Source: Bugula neritina (taxonomy: Eukaryota > Bryozoa > Gymnolaemata > Cheilostomatida > Bugulidae). Taken from it: a DNA stretch of 64,000 bases. The number at the start of each line of letters is the position of its first letter. Position 1 is the stretch's first letter. This document shows positions 1-12,400 of this stretch, piece by piece. The stretch lies in NCBI GenBank assembly GCA_964035545.1, contig OZ037768.1, positions 16,728,875 through 16,792,874 of the forward strand. Reading direction: 5' to 3'. The notes beneath the pieces were generated by a model. The model made no database searches and had not been told where the DNA came from. It worked only from the letters and a program-made list of their open reading frames with translations. A program made the position numbers and the translations under genes.

Positions 1-348
1 GTTTGAGGAATAATGTTTACAAAGAGTCAAAACATTTGTCACTGTGCACTGTATAGTGTTTCCGTAGCGCATGACATGGTATACCTTTAGAAGTTTAGAA
101 AGTCACGAGAGTGGCATATTCTCACAAACACTTGTTTCACTCAAAAAGTAACGAGACAAAGTCATTCACTAAGCGTGTCATTTAATCTTCAGTAATAACA
201 TCATAGCAAGCATACAAGCTCCCCTACAGTATGTGATTGATAGCATGGGGTCTATTATTTTATCCATCATATGCTGTTTCAATGCAGTGAATCTCAAGCT
301 ATTTCATAATTTAACACGGTCTTGAGCTGCTATGTTATCCTATCTTAG

Positions 349-3011
349 GAAGTTATGATCTTCTGTTATATCCCAGGTCCAGCTTGGTTAGATATAGATA
401 GCGGCATCAACCTCGCATGTCCAATGCCTACTGTCCACTTCACTATGATATTCAATACTTTTGTGTTGATGACTCTGTTTAATGAAGTCAACTCTCGCAA
501 GATTCATGGTCAGCGGAACATTCTAGATGGCCTGCACAAGAACTACCTTTTCCTCGGAATATGGGTTGGCACTTTTGTAGCGCAGGTAAAGCATTTTATG
601 TGTGGGGGGAAAATTTGTGATTTATATCTAAAGAAGTTTTAGGTTTGTTAAAAGCCACTTTTTAAAACTAATTTTTTATTTCACTTTATTTCAAGTTGTC
701 TTATTTTCAGCAGATGATATAAAATTACAAGGCATGGTATGTGTCTTTTAAAATAATAAAATTTAGATGTTCAGTTATGCATCATAAAAGTAATCGCAAT
801 CAATATTGAATTATTGCAAAATAAGAAAAGGTTTTCACAATAATTGTTACATTTCCCTTTCTTCAATCAATTCTATTTTTAGATTTTATTGGTGGAGTTT
901 GGAGGTCTCGTGTTCAGCTGTAAATCTCTATCCATCGAACATTGGGGCTGGTGCTTGTTCTTCGGCTTTGGCTCACTGCTCTGGTGTCAGGTGAGTTGAT
1001 AGTTACACTCACCTGTCAGAATTGATGAGGACTTCTCAAGATTCCTATTTCTTCAGATAAATTTGCATTCATTTTGACCAAAACATAGTAATAGTAGTTG
1101 AAGATTGCAAGTATGATGTGCTAAGTGATACTACTATGTGTTAAGTGGACGTCAAGGCCATCACTTTTTTGCTCCTTGCTTGTTCTTGATATATCAAGAA
1201 CAAGGAGGGTGCAGAAAAGCGATGTTTCAGGCATTTTACCGCACTCAATATGATGCTATGTCACACTTTGTAATATTAAGTATATAATGTAAATTTCAGC
1301 TAATCACAAGCTTGCCTATAAAGAAGCTGCCAAGGTGTTTCACAGTTGGCAGAGAGGTGCGTGAGAAAGATCTTGAGGTGCAGGCAGCATTCACTGTCCC
1401 TGATGGAGCAACTCGGTCTGGAGAGAAGGGGCCAACCAGAGGTCAGATTCTGTGGATCCGCAGCATCAGCAGACTCCAGCAGCAGGTATTTCTCACCTTC
1501 TGCACTTCTCCAGAAAACAGAGTACAACTTTTTCAGCTTCAAATTCTAAATTTTGTGAATCATTTTTTAAAAATATTTTTGATATTTTTTAATAATTTTT
1601 TGATCTAGGATATGTGTAATGTTTGCTACTAGCACAAATTGCTTTTTATATATAGTAAAATGTTGATGCTCTAGTCGTCGTACATTCTGTTGCTTTCTAT
1701 ATACCACATTAGGGAATAGTTACACTTCATAATTCCTACCAACAACCATTCACCTACACGTCTTTCTTCTAAACCGCCCTGTGCTCGGTCTTTGTAATTC
1801 TGTATTTAGATTTTGTCCAGATAGTCAGTCACTGGGTCTACACACTCACATCAACCACTGTTTACTCACAGTCTGTGTTGTATTCTAACGTTGTGTCATG
1901 ATTTGGCATTTTTGTTGTGTTTGTTGCCTTTTGTTTATTTGTTACTGCCTTCATTTTACTATCAATAAGTTGCTAATATTTCAAGTTATTAGTTTTCTTT
2001 TAAATGCCAGACATTTACTGTAACTACTGCCACTACCACTACAGCTACTGCTACTACTGCTACTATTACTAATACTATTAATACTACTGCAATGCCACCA
2101 AATCTTGAAAATTCAAGATTTTTATCAAAGTACCGCCAAATGTTGCTAACAACTGGCAGTTGGTAGTTTAAAAGAAGTGCAACAATGAATGACCTTTACT
2201 TTGCTTTGGGAGACAGAAAATGGCTGAAAGGTAATTATTGTATATATTGGTATAGTTTACAGTAACTCAATCTGCTGGATTGTGTGTCCCGTCTTGTACA
2301 GCAAATTTTGCTCTGTTGTATTCGAAATAAAGTTTGGTTAGTTTTCATACTGAATTATTAGCCAACAATTAATGGCAAGATTTGTCATCATTTTAGTCTT
2401 AGTTTTTTTATATAAAGTTAATTACTATCTTACAGTAACTATTACACATTAGCTAATTACTATTGTATAAATTATATTGTCAATATACCTAATATATTGT
2501 TTAGGTGATGGACACATTAAATTGCAGAAGTTGATGTAATGTTCTCTCTGTGTGACAGCTTTGATTATGTTTCTGCTTTTCTATGCTGTTTTACTAATTA
2601 CACTACACTGATTGTCATGCGAAGTTGAATCTATGGGCACTGTGCAATTTTTTCTGCAATCGTGAATATTGTATCACGCACCACATGATATATGTAGAAG
2701 TTACCAAAAGAATTTTTCATCTCCTTAGAATTTGTCCATCTTGTTTTCAGTTGAGAGTCGTTCGAGCTTTTAGAAGTTATCTGGAAGACTTGGAAGAGAA
2801 GAGATCAGTTTACAGCTCATTAAGGAGTCACAGCCTGCCCAGGGCAGCTGCCTCCCTTCTCACAGCAGACAGGAGAAGATCCGAAAATCATGTTAACTTA
2901 CTTCAAGATTTTAGCAAATCGCATTTGCCAAATGACACATACTCTGTCTCAAAAAATCGTTTGGATGTGTCCTATGCGAAACCACGGCGGCATTCGTGTA
3001 AATACATCTAG
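349..3011 (+). CDS. ATP2B: Plasma-membrane calcium-transporting ATPase (PMCA), 3' part, tail variant A
   Basis: P-type ATPase that exports Ca2+ across the plasma membrane and is controlled by calmodulin through its C-terminal tail. Exons 349 (or 377)-585, 883-990, 1300-1485 and 2751-3011; every internal junction is phase 0. The first exon gives the conserved FNTFVLMTLFNEVNSRKIHG block. The second gives the last membrane segments (FGGLVFSCKSL, GWCLFFGFGSLLW). The third ends in the first half of the calmodulin-binding domain (RGQILWIRSISRLQQQ), and the fourth supplies the second half, LRVVRAFRSYLEDLEEKRS. The tail contains a PKA-type site (RRRS) and ends in KYI. Upstream exons lie outside the window. 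The first acceptor is ambiguous: the AG at 347-348 or the stronger pyrimidine-backed AG at 375-376. The family assignment is secure; which paralogue it corresponds to is not meaningful in an invertebrate. Confidence 0.93.
2021..2092 (+). repeat. ACT/GCT triplet repeat in a PMCA intron
   Basis: An imperfect trinucleotide tract (ACT, GCT, ATT, AAT) lies in the intron before terminal exon A. The triplet period keeps a phase-0 frame open from an AG at about 2010 to a TAG at 2164, so it could mimic a terminal exon. I read it as a microsatellite. Confidence 0.6.
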
Positions 3012-3490
3012 TGCAGTTGGTTCCTTGTACGTAGATCACATCGTATAAGTGGCCGATCGTACATCAGGAAAAGCCGGTTTAACAGTCACAGCTTTGTGCT
3101 ATAGGTAGTCTAGTCTTCCCTCACCTTATAGACTGTAGAACTGTACCGGAGATAGTAAATGACCTGCACCTTGTATTGCTGACTTGGAACTAGTTCTTTC
3201 TATCTAGTCTAGTAGTAAATCATCTTTAGCAGCTCGTCTTTGCTGGGTTGTTTTGACACACATCAGCTGACCTGTCCACCTCACCCACTGCCCACCTCAC
3301 CCATAGTCACGTGCAACACTCTTTCTCTCTTATCGCTTTCTCTCATGGTATAACATCTTGTAGGTAACACAATGTGCTAGTGTAACAGTTCACCAGGCTA
3401 TTTCAAGTACAGTGTACTAATACTGCATGCTAGTAGCGTGGTGCATGTCTCAATGTATTTCTGTTTATATCTATTTCTGATGCATTGTAG

Positions 3491-3667
3491 ATACGCGTTA
3501 TAAATGCGTTTAGAATGCATTTAGATAATCAAAGTCAAATTAGTATGGGATCTGCGAGGTCAGCTCAGTATACAGCCAGGTTTCGCAGCTCCACCTTAAG
3601 CCCTCAAACAGATAATAATGTGTTGCGTCAATCAAATCAAAGCTTGAAGCGTCCATTGTCCGAGTAG
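3491..3667 (+). CDS. ATP2B: Alternative last exon of the PMCA gene, tail variant B
   Basis: This is a second terminal exon downstream of variant A. After a pyrimidine-rich acceptor (AG at 3489-3490), the phase-0 frame opens with IRVINAFRMHLDNQ. That is colinear with LRVVRAFRSYLEDL of variant A and with IRVVKAFRSSLYE of vertebrate PMCA. It runs through a serine/arginine-rich stretch to a TAG at 3665. Joined to exon 1300-1485 (ending RLQQQ) it completes a calmodulin-binding domain, so A and B look like mutually exclusive terminal exons. The stop ends ORFs in this frame, so an internal role is unlikely. No transcript evidence is available. Confidence 0.75.
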   Translation: MRVINAFRMHLDNQSQISMGSARSAQYTARFRSSTLSPQTDNNVLRQSNQSLKRPLSE

Positions 3668-5515
3668 TCTATATGTATTATTAGTCATATAGTAAGTCTA
3701 AAATGTTCAAAATCATTTGCTGTCAAATTATGTGTAGTTTTTGTTTTAATTGAGCTGAAGGGGTGGTTTTACGAATCACTGTCAATTATGTATGTGCCAA
3801 TGCATGTATAATTTTGTTAGCTTTGCCTAAAAATAACTTTTTATTTCATTATAAAACTAACTAAATCCTAAAGGTGTAGTAAATTTTGTAATTATGAATT
3901 TTATGGTTTTCTCAGGCTATCTGTTCTAGCATTTATTCGGCAACGTATATCTTAACTTTTAATAGAGTGGTATGTTGTGTTTGCATTTTGCATGCTACTT
4001 TCAATTATTTTTATAACGCATTTTTATTTGTACCCTTTGTAGATATACTAATTTTGTTGGGACACAATATTAAAATTATTATATAGATAGTAGTTGTGAT
4101 TTGATATAGTTCTGTTTTATATATGGATATATGTCTCCTTGTGTGGATAGGTTTTGCTAGAAAATTTGATATTATTACTAATGGACAATATATCTCAACT
4201 ACTGGGTCTTGTAGTTTTAATTATCTTTTTACTTATACACATTAACAAGAGTTTGTGATTTCTAGTAAGTGTAGCATGCTTTTGGTTGCAGTTAACAGGT
4301 TCTGCGTTTTCAACAATTTTTTTCTATTTTTTGTTGTACAACATAAAGCACTGTGTCCATTCCACTTAATAAACATCTCTGTATAACTCAGCATGCAGCA
4401 TTATGTGTAGCTGTTGTGATAAATGTACCCGAAACATTCAGTATAATATTGTGGTTTCAAAGTTTTATTTGTCCCGTCAGCTTTATTTGTGAATGTCCTC
4501 AAGTTCTACAATATGTCCTTTAGTTAAAATGCTGTATGTAGGTTATCTAATTTATCATATTTTACACATTTTTGTTGTTTGCTTATGATATCTAGTTTTG
4601 CTTGAAACACTGTGAACAAAAAATGCTGAATGTCTATCATTTTACAATACAAATTTATTTCAGTTATTGTTTTTCCTTCTTTTGTTTTCAATTACCAAAT
4701 AATAAATTCTAATCCTCTTCTCTTCCTGCTATTCTGAAGCTTCATTGTCTGCTGTCATTTTGATCTTTTCTATATTCTCGGATTTTTCCTGAGTTTTAGT
4801 TCAACTTAGCAGTTGAACTAAACCTGTACTCTCCCAGGCTAATAATGTTGACTCTAACAACTAAATATCTAGATACATGCTATGCCTTGTGGTAATTTGA
4901 CATAAGAATTTGGCTTTATTACCATAACATCCTTGCAACTCCTAGTGCTGTGCAGACAAAGTGATGATACAGCAATTTTATAGTTGCTATAGCAATGTGA
5001 CTAAGTTTTTATACTCTTATGAAACAATATCCAGTGTTATATATGTTTTTTACCAATTTGGATTCCTAAGTAAACCAGTTGTTTCCTAAAGGTTGTGGTG
5101 GCGTTAACCTCCGCTTATATCTGGTATTGCTGTGACCTTCCTTGTGCATATGAGTGTAGGAAACTCTAAACAAACCTGTTATTATTGTAATCTTGAAACC
5201 GTACCTCATTTTAAGTGTAGTTACTTTTGCAGCCAATATTGGTTCTATAAAAAAGATTCCTGGGCCTATTAATACTGATCTATTGAAAATAAGCTTACTA
5301 CCTACATTCAAATGTAGGTAAATTTGAAGTTGCACATGAGACATGTGAGAGTTCTCAGTTTGGTAAGAAATTAGGAGTGTACTTTGCACAATGCATTGCA
5401 AAGCTGGAAGTTTCCGATACGTTTTTATGTTAGTGGTTGATATGAAATTAAATACCATGAACGGTCATGACTCTCATTAAAAATGTTTGCAATTTTCTTC
5501 AATTTTAAAAACTTA

Positions 5516-5518
<3 letters not shown>

Positions 5519-5588
<70 letters not shown>

Positions 5589-5668
5589 ATATATATGTAT
5601 GTATGTATATATATATGTATGTATATATATATATGTATGTATATATATATGTATGTATATATATATAT
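5519..5668 (+). repeat. TA / GTAT compound microsatellite
   Basis: About 55 bases of pure TA dinucleotide are followed by alternating GTAT and TATA blocks. The tyrosine/isoleucine/methionine-rich open frames here are artefacts of the repeat. Confidence 0.97.
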
Positions 5669-6011
5669 TGTAGATACTTACTATAAAATTTATTTTCACA
5701 AAATATTACCTAGCTTAGTAATCTAACACAAGGCTCTTAAAATCATTGTACTGTCAAATAAGTGCTGCTCATACAACTAGCAGTTATAGCAGTGGCTTTT
5801 GATGTGAACACCCAGTAAACAATTGCTAAGTTTTTGTTGTATACTTGGTGAGCATCAATTATAGATCCAGAATCTAGTTCTCCAGCCACTGCTTCAGCCA
5901 TTGGTTTAAGAACCCTTAGACTTGGTGTAAAATTATCTGTTTTAAAACAATTCTAACACCTATTATCAATAAACATTAACAGCAGTTATTTAATGTTTAT
6001 GCATTTTCTAG

Positions 6012-6167
6012 ACATTGAGTTCACAGAGTGCTAAAATTGACGCAGAGACTCCAAAAATGAGAAGAATAGTGCAACTTTATCTTCTGCACACACAGCAATT
6101 GCGATCTCAAGCTTCAGGCGTCAAACAAGATAGCAAAAATGGAAATACCATTGCTATTCAATCATAG
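6012..6167 (+). CDS. Candidate additional terminal exon (c), possibly PMCA
   Basis: After the acceptor TTTTCTAG, a phase-0 frame of 51 codons runs to TAG. The peptide is polar and charged (starts TLSSQSAKIDAE, contains PKMRRIVQLYLLH, ends NTIAIQS), unlike the hydrophobic peptides read from nearby AT-rich DNA. The phase matches the PMCA donor at 1486. It has no recognisable calmodulin-domain half and I recognise no homologue, so the link to PMCA is inference only. Confidence 0.3.
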   Translation, partial: TLSSQSAKIDAETPKMRRIVQLYLLHTQQLRSQASGVKQDSKNGNTIAIQS

Positions 6168-7356
6168 CCCTGCTGTTTCCCTTGGTTTCCTGATTTCATA
6201 GATGGAATTATCCATATCATTCTGCAGAAGTTCATTTAAAATATCAAAGCATTTGTATTAATATTTGAAACTGAACAAAAGTAAATTGTTTAAAAACAGG
6301 GCAGGAAAATAGTTTCCATGCTGTGTGAAAGCATACCATGCTCCTAAGTATTGTATTAAATTCATTCTTGAGGTTATATTATAAACCTGAGATTTTAGAC
6401 AGCCAAAAAAGTTGCAACATTGTAAGACTAAAACAGCTTGAGTGCCCCTTATCTGCATAATTTTGTTGAACTAGAACCTAGATACAATTTTACCACCAAA
6501 TAAACTAATCATTGTAATTGAAAAAGAGGTTTATAAAATTAGTTGAGCTGTAATTAATTTATAGCTGTTAATTACCATTTGTTTGTAATTTTATATTGTT
6601 GGTGATTCGCTCAGAGCTTTAATAAAATAATTTTTTTGCTTGCTTGTTGTATTGTGTTTTTAATTTGTGTACTCATAAAGATTTCAAACTATACTGTATG
6701 ACTCAACAAGATATTTTCACTATGTATATAAGCTTCTTTGCATGTGAATCATTATTTTACATTGCACACTATTTCTGCTATTTTTGTGGTAAATAATATT
6801 TGCAGTCTTAATAATATAAATGTTTTTTGTTTCATTTTTTTCTTATTAAGCTTATATGTAATTAAAATAAACTTTGGCTATTGTAAACACGTCTTTCTGT
6901 TGCCGAACACTAACCATTGCTCAAACTGTCGTCAGCAAAAAAATACATAATTAATCTTAGCCATTATTTATTTGTATGACATTTAGATTTGTAAAAATTT
7001 TCTCCTAACTATTGCATATGTAGCACTAGCTTGATGTATGATGCAGGGAACATTGTACATTTTGTTGTCTTGTCTTTTTTTTAAATTTGCATAATTTATA
7101 TCACACAAGATGGGAAATTTGGTGTATAATTTAGCTAAAACTTTAAGTTATAACAAAAAATATTAGCTACTATAACTGTATTAGTATAGATTGCTTAAGT
7201 GTATGCAGGCTTGTATCATACTGTGCATATAAAATGAAATGCGGCCATAACACTATAACACTGTTTATATGATAAATTTTCTAGTACCATGTTGTATCAA
7301 CCCATAGAAACGTATATGTTGCTGTAGATGTATGAGTTGTGATGTTTTGTCTTTAG

Positions 7357-7473
7357 AATTCCCCAATAGTACCAGTACAACAGCTGAATGTTTATGATTC
7401 AAGACTTAGTCATGTTCTAACTAAATTGCACCCTGCAAAGTTACATTCACAGGCTACAGTGCCTAGTCTATAA
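7357..7473 (+). CDS. Candidate additional terminal exon (d), possibly PMCA
   Basis: Acceptor TGTCTTTAG is followed by a phase-0 frame of 38 codons (starts NSPIVPVQQLNVYD, ends ATVPSL) and a TAA. Base composition is less AT-rich than its surroundings. No homologue recognised; it could be chance. Confidence 0.25.
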   Translation, partial: NSPIVPVQQLNVYDSRLSHVLTKLHPAKLHSQATVPSL

Positions 7474-7786
7474 ACAATGTATTGCACCTTTGCACATTTT
7501 CTCTTCATCTCATCTATAGGTAGGTAGAGACGACAAAATTATATTTTGAAATTTCATGCAACTGTTATTTGCAATATCTGCTATCACGTTATACATTTTG
7601 TAATACTTTGTCCATGTTGGTCATGTAATGCAACTAACATCTGACATTGTAAAACTGTGCATGATTGCTTTACTGGCTATATATGTTATGTAAACTTGTT
7701 TGTCTATGGTGGAGATTGTTAAAAAAATGCATTATATTTAATCTCTGTTTTTTTTGTTATAATAGAGTATTTATTAATGATTATAG

Positions 7787-7945
7787 ACAAGAAAGTACAT
7801 GGAGGACAAGTCCGAGCCTATTGTTACTCAGGTATTGCGAAGCCACAGTGCTACAGCTTTAAGGAGATTGTCTACTTTGGCGAACAGTTCTACTATAGAC
7901 TCAAGCGGCTTCGTATCTCATGCATCTAAACTAGCAGATGCTTAA
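7787..7945 (+). CDS. Candidate additional terminal exon (e), possibly PMCA
   Basis: Acceptor GATTATAG is followed by 52 open codons in phase 0 ending at TAA. The peptide opens TRKYMEDKSEPIVTQVL, contains ALRRLSTLANSS (a consensus PKA site, RRLS) and ends SHASKLADA. Serine/threonine richness and a PKA site are typical of PMCA tails, and the phase fits. This is the most coding-like of the downstream candidates apart from f. Confidence 0.33.
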   Translation, partial: TRKYMEDKSEPIVTQVLRSHSATALRRLSTLANSSTIDSSGFVSHASKLADA

Positions 7946-8686
7946 ATATATTATATTATACCAAATGGCTTGTGAGAGTATATTCACGCAGATAATTGCA
8001 TGTTTTAACCATACGTTGAACTATAATCCTCAGACGCATATCTTTATTTTTAATTAAACTTCAATTACAGCTGGTTTATTTTATAAACAATTGCACTATA
8101 AAGTAGGAGTTTTCACTCTATTTATTGGCAGATGCTGACTCACTTCTCTAGTTTTATGACTCAGTACAATAGAGTAAAACCTGTGGACAGTTGTATTGGT
8201 TTCAATGTTCTTGGTCTTATTATGTGTTTTATATAGAGCAAACTGTAGCAGTTACCCAAAGGTATAAAAGTGAAAATGTGAGACTGTGCAAATATATTCA
8301 TAACTGACAAAGTTACTTTATCAAGCTCATGCCTAATAATGTTATAAAATATGTACCTCTTTAAAATGGGGCATAACAATTGCTTTACTTGACTAAAATG
8401 GCCACTAAATTTTGTTGTATACATACGCAATGTAATAAAATTGGTCATCTGACATTAATAGTATTATGCTATCAAGTAGTAGGTAGCTACTGCTATCGCT
8501 TCAGGTTACACGCTACAGCAAGCTTACAATGTTATAAATTAATTTTGTTTGTCTTCAAGTGTAATAAGTAAAATGTAAAATCATTTTAATGTAACTAATG
8601 CTGACTGTTTCTTGTTTACAATACCATTACTTTTATCATATTAATTCATTATCCTGTTTAACATTATTAACGTTATATCTAGGCAG

Positions 8687-8860
8687 TCAGATTTTAAATT
8701 CTCTGGTAATGTGGTAGATAAGCTTCATACAGATATTCTAAATTGTGGAACAGAAAGGTATGAAAATCTAGGGTTAGTAAAACCATCCAAAAGTATATCA
8801 ATCACCTTACTAAGGTCTAAGCGAATGGCTGCTTTCAATACACAAAAGCTGAAAACTTGA
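8687..8860 (+). CDS. Candidate additional terminal exon (f), possibly PMCA
   Basis: After the acceptor GGCAG (AG at 8685-8686), 57 open codons in phase 0 end at TGA. The peptide is polar (SDFKFSGNVVDKLHTD near the start, KPSKSISITLLRSKR near the end). A second AG four bases upstream would shift the frame into an early stop. No homologue recognised. Confidence 0.3.
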   Translation, partial: SDFKFSGNVVDKLHTDILNCGTERYENLGLVKPSKSISITLLRSKRMAAFNTQKLKT

Positions 8861-9481
8861 AAATTCCAAAAAACCAATATTTACAATTCATCTGCCAACT
8901 TTTTTAAAACTTTCTATAATATTATTTTATTTCTAAAACAAGTGTTCCACTTTGAGACAATATCTATGAGTGTAGCATTCTTTTTTATTATATTAATATA
9001 ACCTACAAACCTATCAGCGCAAAAACAATTAAATAGAAGAGTATAATGGGTTGAATGAATATTTGAAAAATAATGGCAGGCAAGCATGTATAGCATGTAT
9101 AGGTGAAACAGCCACCATGTGGGTTCATCACAACACCAAGTTTTAATGAAAGCAAAAAAATTATAATTAGTTAATGTGAATTCTACTGACATAAATAACA
9201 ATAACTTTTTAGGCATGTAAAAGAGATTGACTACATCCAGCATATGCTTTTCTCATTTATATAATAATTTATTGATTCAAGTTAATAAATGAAAAGATTT
9301 ACAATTCTTTAGTTGCTATTGCATAATTTACAGTTATATCACGTGGGAGAAATTGAAAAAAGACTTGTAACTTAAAACATAATGATACAACCTACATCTA
9401 TATGACTTGCAGTATACTTACATACATGTACATTTACATATAACCATAATTATATTACACTAGACTTAATGACTACAAACA

Positions 9482-12400
9482 TTAAAGGTCCATCCCATCA
9501 TCATCAACAAAGCACACTGGTATGTCTTGGCTAAGGGGGCTCTTGCTAGCAAAACAATGAAATAGTATCAATACGTTAAATTTAAAATATTTGCTTCTAC
9601 AATTGTGACAAATTACTAGAGGTGAAAATATGAATTGTTTTGCAAAGCTTACTAACAGTTAGTGTTTTTAAATGGAAATTCTGAATCTTGGTATTACATA
9701 AGAAAGTTACTTCTAGAAACAGCAAGTGCTAACAAAATAAACCAGACAAGTTTTGCACACTTCAGAGAAGCAAAACTATTCAAATGGTTTTAAACTTCAT
9801 TATCAGAGTATTACAATTGAGAGAGCAAGTTAGGCTAGCAATCTAGCAGTACCTGGTGTTTGGTGGGGGCGTGTCTGGCCTGACAGCTGGCACAGAAAGT
9901 AGGCTAGGCGCTGTTAGCAGCGACCTCGCCGCATTCTTTCTGACTCTCTTTGAAGCTGAGTCCCGAGGAAGTGAGGGAGCTGATGAGGTCTGCAGTATTA
10001 CGGCTTCTTTTATTTGTTCAATTCCTGAGGGCTGCCAGAGAACCAACTCCTTGCAGGGCCTACAAATCAACAAATATACCAGACGAGCTTGTGAAACAGG
10101 AATAACAGCTACAGAATCAAATCTATTGCCTACCTGCTACATGGGCAAAAATCTGTTGAGAAATAATGCCACATCTGAAAACTAAGTGTACTAAATTTTC
10201 ATACTAGACTTGACACAGTACACTGAGTTTGTCAGCAAAATATCAGTACTTAGACGAGATTAAAGAGGATATTGCAAAGCAGTAGTATCAACCCACACAG
10301 CAGCATATCTGCTCAAGTCCAGTCTTGTTATACAAAGTAATCTAGTGGCCATGGTAACAGAGCTTAACACAGAGAGTTTAACAAAACAACTATAAACCTT
10401 TGTCTTGGCAATGATACACCAGACTTAATGTGATGCTTCAATAAGCATACACTATTATATAAGTAATAAACATATAATATAAGTATTAAGCATATTATAT
10501 GAGTAATAAGCACTCAATATAATCGGAACAATAGTGCTTACTTGGGTACCATAATCTGGGGAAGGGGAGCTCTTTTTATTTTCTCTTGTAAATCAGCAGA
10601 AATAAGTAACTTGGGCTCAGAGAGTTTAGTTTGGGATGTGAAGTTGCCATCTCCACCCATATCTACACCTTCATCTACATCTGCCTCTACAGGGTCGTTC
10701 AACCTACAAAAGCATCTCACATAAAAACATCCACAGAACATGGCATGTCTAACAAAAAATAGTACAGTGCTCCATCCATATCTAACGGTTCCAGCTTTCA
10801 CTCATTTCCATAGGTCCCGATAAGGGCCTGGACCCTCGTTATTATGTGTATTAGGAACTAAATGGTCCGATTTAACGGATCCCTGAGTTAAATCTGGTAT
10901 TTTACTGGCATAGTGAGGTGCTGAGGGAGCACTGTAGTATGAAAAAAACTTTCTGATCAATCCAGTGAACAATATTATTCCTGCCTGAGAGCTAATTACC
11001 ATTCATTACCTTTCATCTACTCACTAAGTCAAAGCTGAGAGTCGGACTATCAAACTCACAATTATTTACCATGTCATGTCCTGTGAATGGTATAGCCACA
11101 ACTTTGAGTATGTTATATTAATTATATACTAGAGTAGGTCATTTTAAGGGAAGACAACTCTAGTGTATATTATTGACAATCTGGTCTTTGATTAGGGCCA
11201 AAACATGCACATGCAATCTATCTGAAGCGAAGTTAATATAAGCCACCAAGCAATTATGAAAAATGTGAATTTCTAACAGCTTGAAATTCTAAAATAAGAG
11301 TAGCATAAGGTTTATAAAAATTTTGCTAAAGTTATCGTATACTGGAATCTAGAGAAAATGAACTTAGTACAGAGGAATAGGATGATGTACTGCTTACCTA
11401 TTCAAATAAACAGCCACATCATAATAAAAAAAGGTTGCTAGAGTATAATTATTATTATGATGCAAAGGACAATGCAGTAAATAAACATGGTAGCTATGAT
11501 TAAATACTATTTCTGGTGAGGTTAAGCAATATATAGATATTATATAGACTGTAGATATAACGTATATTGTATATATATAATCAAAGAGGCTAAGTGCTAG
11601 ACAATAAACACCACTGGAGTAGCGTACTTGGGCAGTCAGTGTTTACACAAACACATTACCTATTTTCCAACTCATAAAAATGATCCCACATTGAACTGTT
11701 TGAGTTGGCAGATTTTGATTTATCTTGCTGTAAAGACATGCTATGAAACTGCTGTGCCATTTTCTGTTCATCAACATGGATTTTACACGGAGGGTCATCT
11801 GAAAACCTATAAAAACAACAAAGAAATACAGACACTCAGCTATGCGAAGGTTAGATATGCTGAACTGTCACCGAGAAGAAGGATGCAGCAGTGTGTACTG
11901 GTAATAGTGAGCTGACAAAGTATAGAATCTACACTACATTCAGACATAGAAACTTCACACATCAATACTCATCCAGGGTGTCAGAGTGCGTCTATCCCCA
12001 TGAGAGAATAAAAGGCATTCGATACAACTGAATAAATTTCATCAAAGTGCAGTGAACACAAAATGAAGAAAACTTAATGACGCCAAACGTTGAATTTTCT
12101 TAAAACAAAGTCACATTATTACTGCACACTGATCTACAATTTCCCTGCACTGCAGATATAGATCTAGAGGTATATAAACAGTGAGGTACAATACATATCT
12201 GGCAACCTTATATGAATGCTGATTGAGATTCAATTTACAATTACATTATAGGAACTACAGAAGCTGATCATGATTTTTACTATGTAACCAGGTACTTGTG
12301 AACAGGTATGAGTTGTGAATATGTGACAAGGTGAGTAAAAATATCTAAGTAGGTAAAAAGGTAAGTGTGATAAGGTAAGAATAAAAAGGTAAGTATACAA

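Larger units (their letters stand above)
3668..9481. other. Long spacer between PMCA and HCFC1R1-like gene
   Basis: AT-rich DNA holding the PMCA 3' UTRs, one large microsatellite and four candidate terminal exons (listed separately). The remaining open frames are short, hydrophobic and T- or A-driven, which is what AT-rich non-coding DNA gives. The PMCA gene (+) and the HCFC1R1-like gene (-) converge here. No RNA gene or transposon was recognised. Confidence 0.6.

Noticed and set aside
3916-4086. Phase-0 open frame after a CTCAG acceptor downstream of PMCA
   Set aside because: The peptide is hydrophobic and T-driven, unlike the other candidate tails; treated as noise.
5066-5458. 130-residue minus-strand open frame
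   Set aside because: No recognisable domain, no consistent splice context and a composition like other AT-rich chance frames. It cannot be excluded as a lineage-specific gene, but the support is too weak.
5483-5726. Overlapping Tyr/Ile-rich open frames on both strands
   Set aside because: They are read entirely from a TA/GTAT microsatellite.
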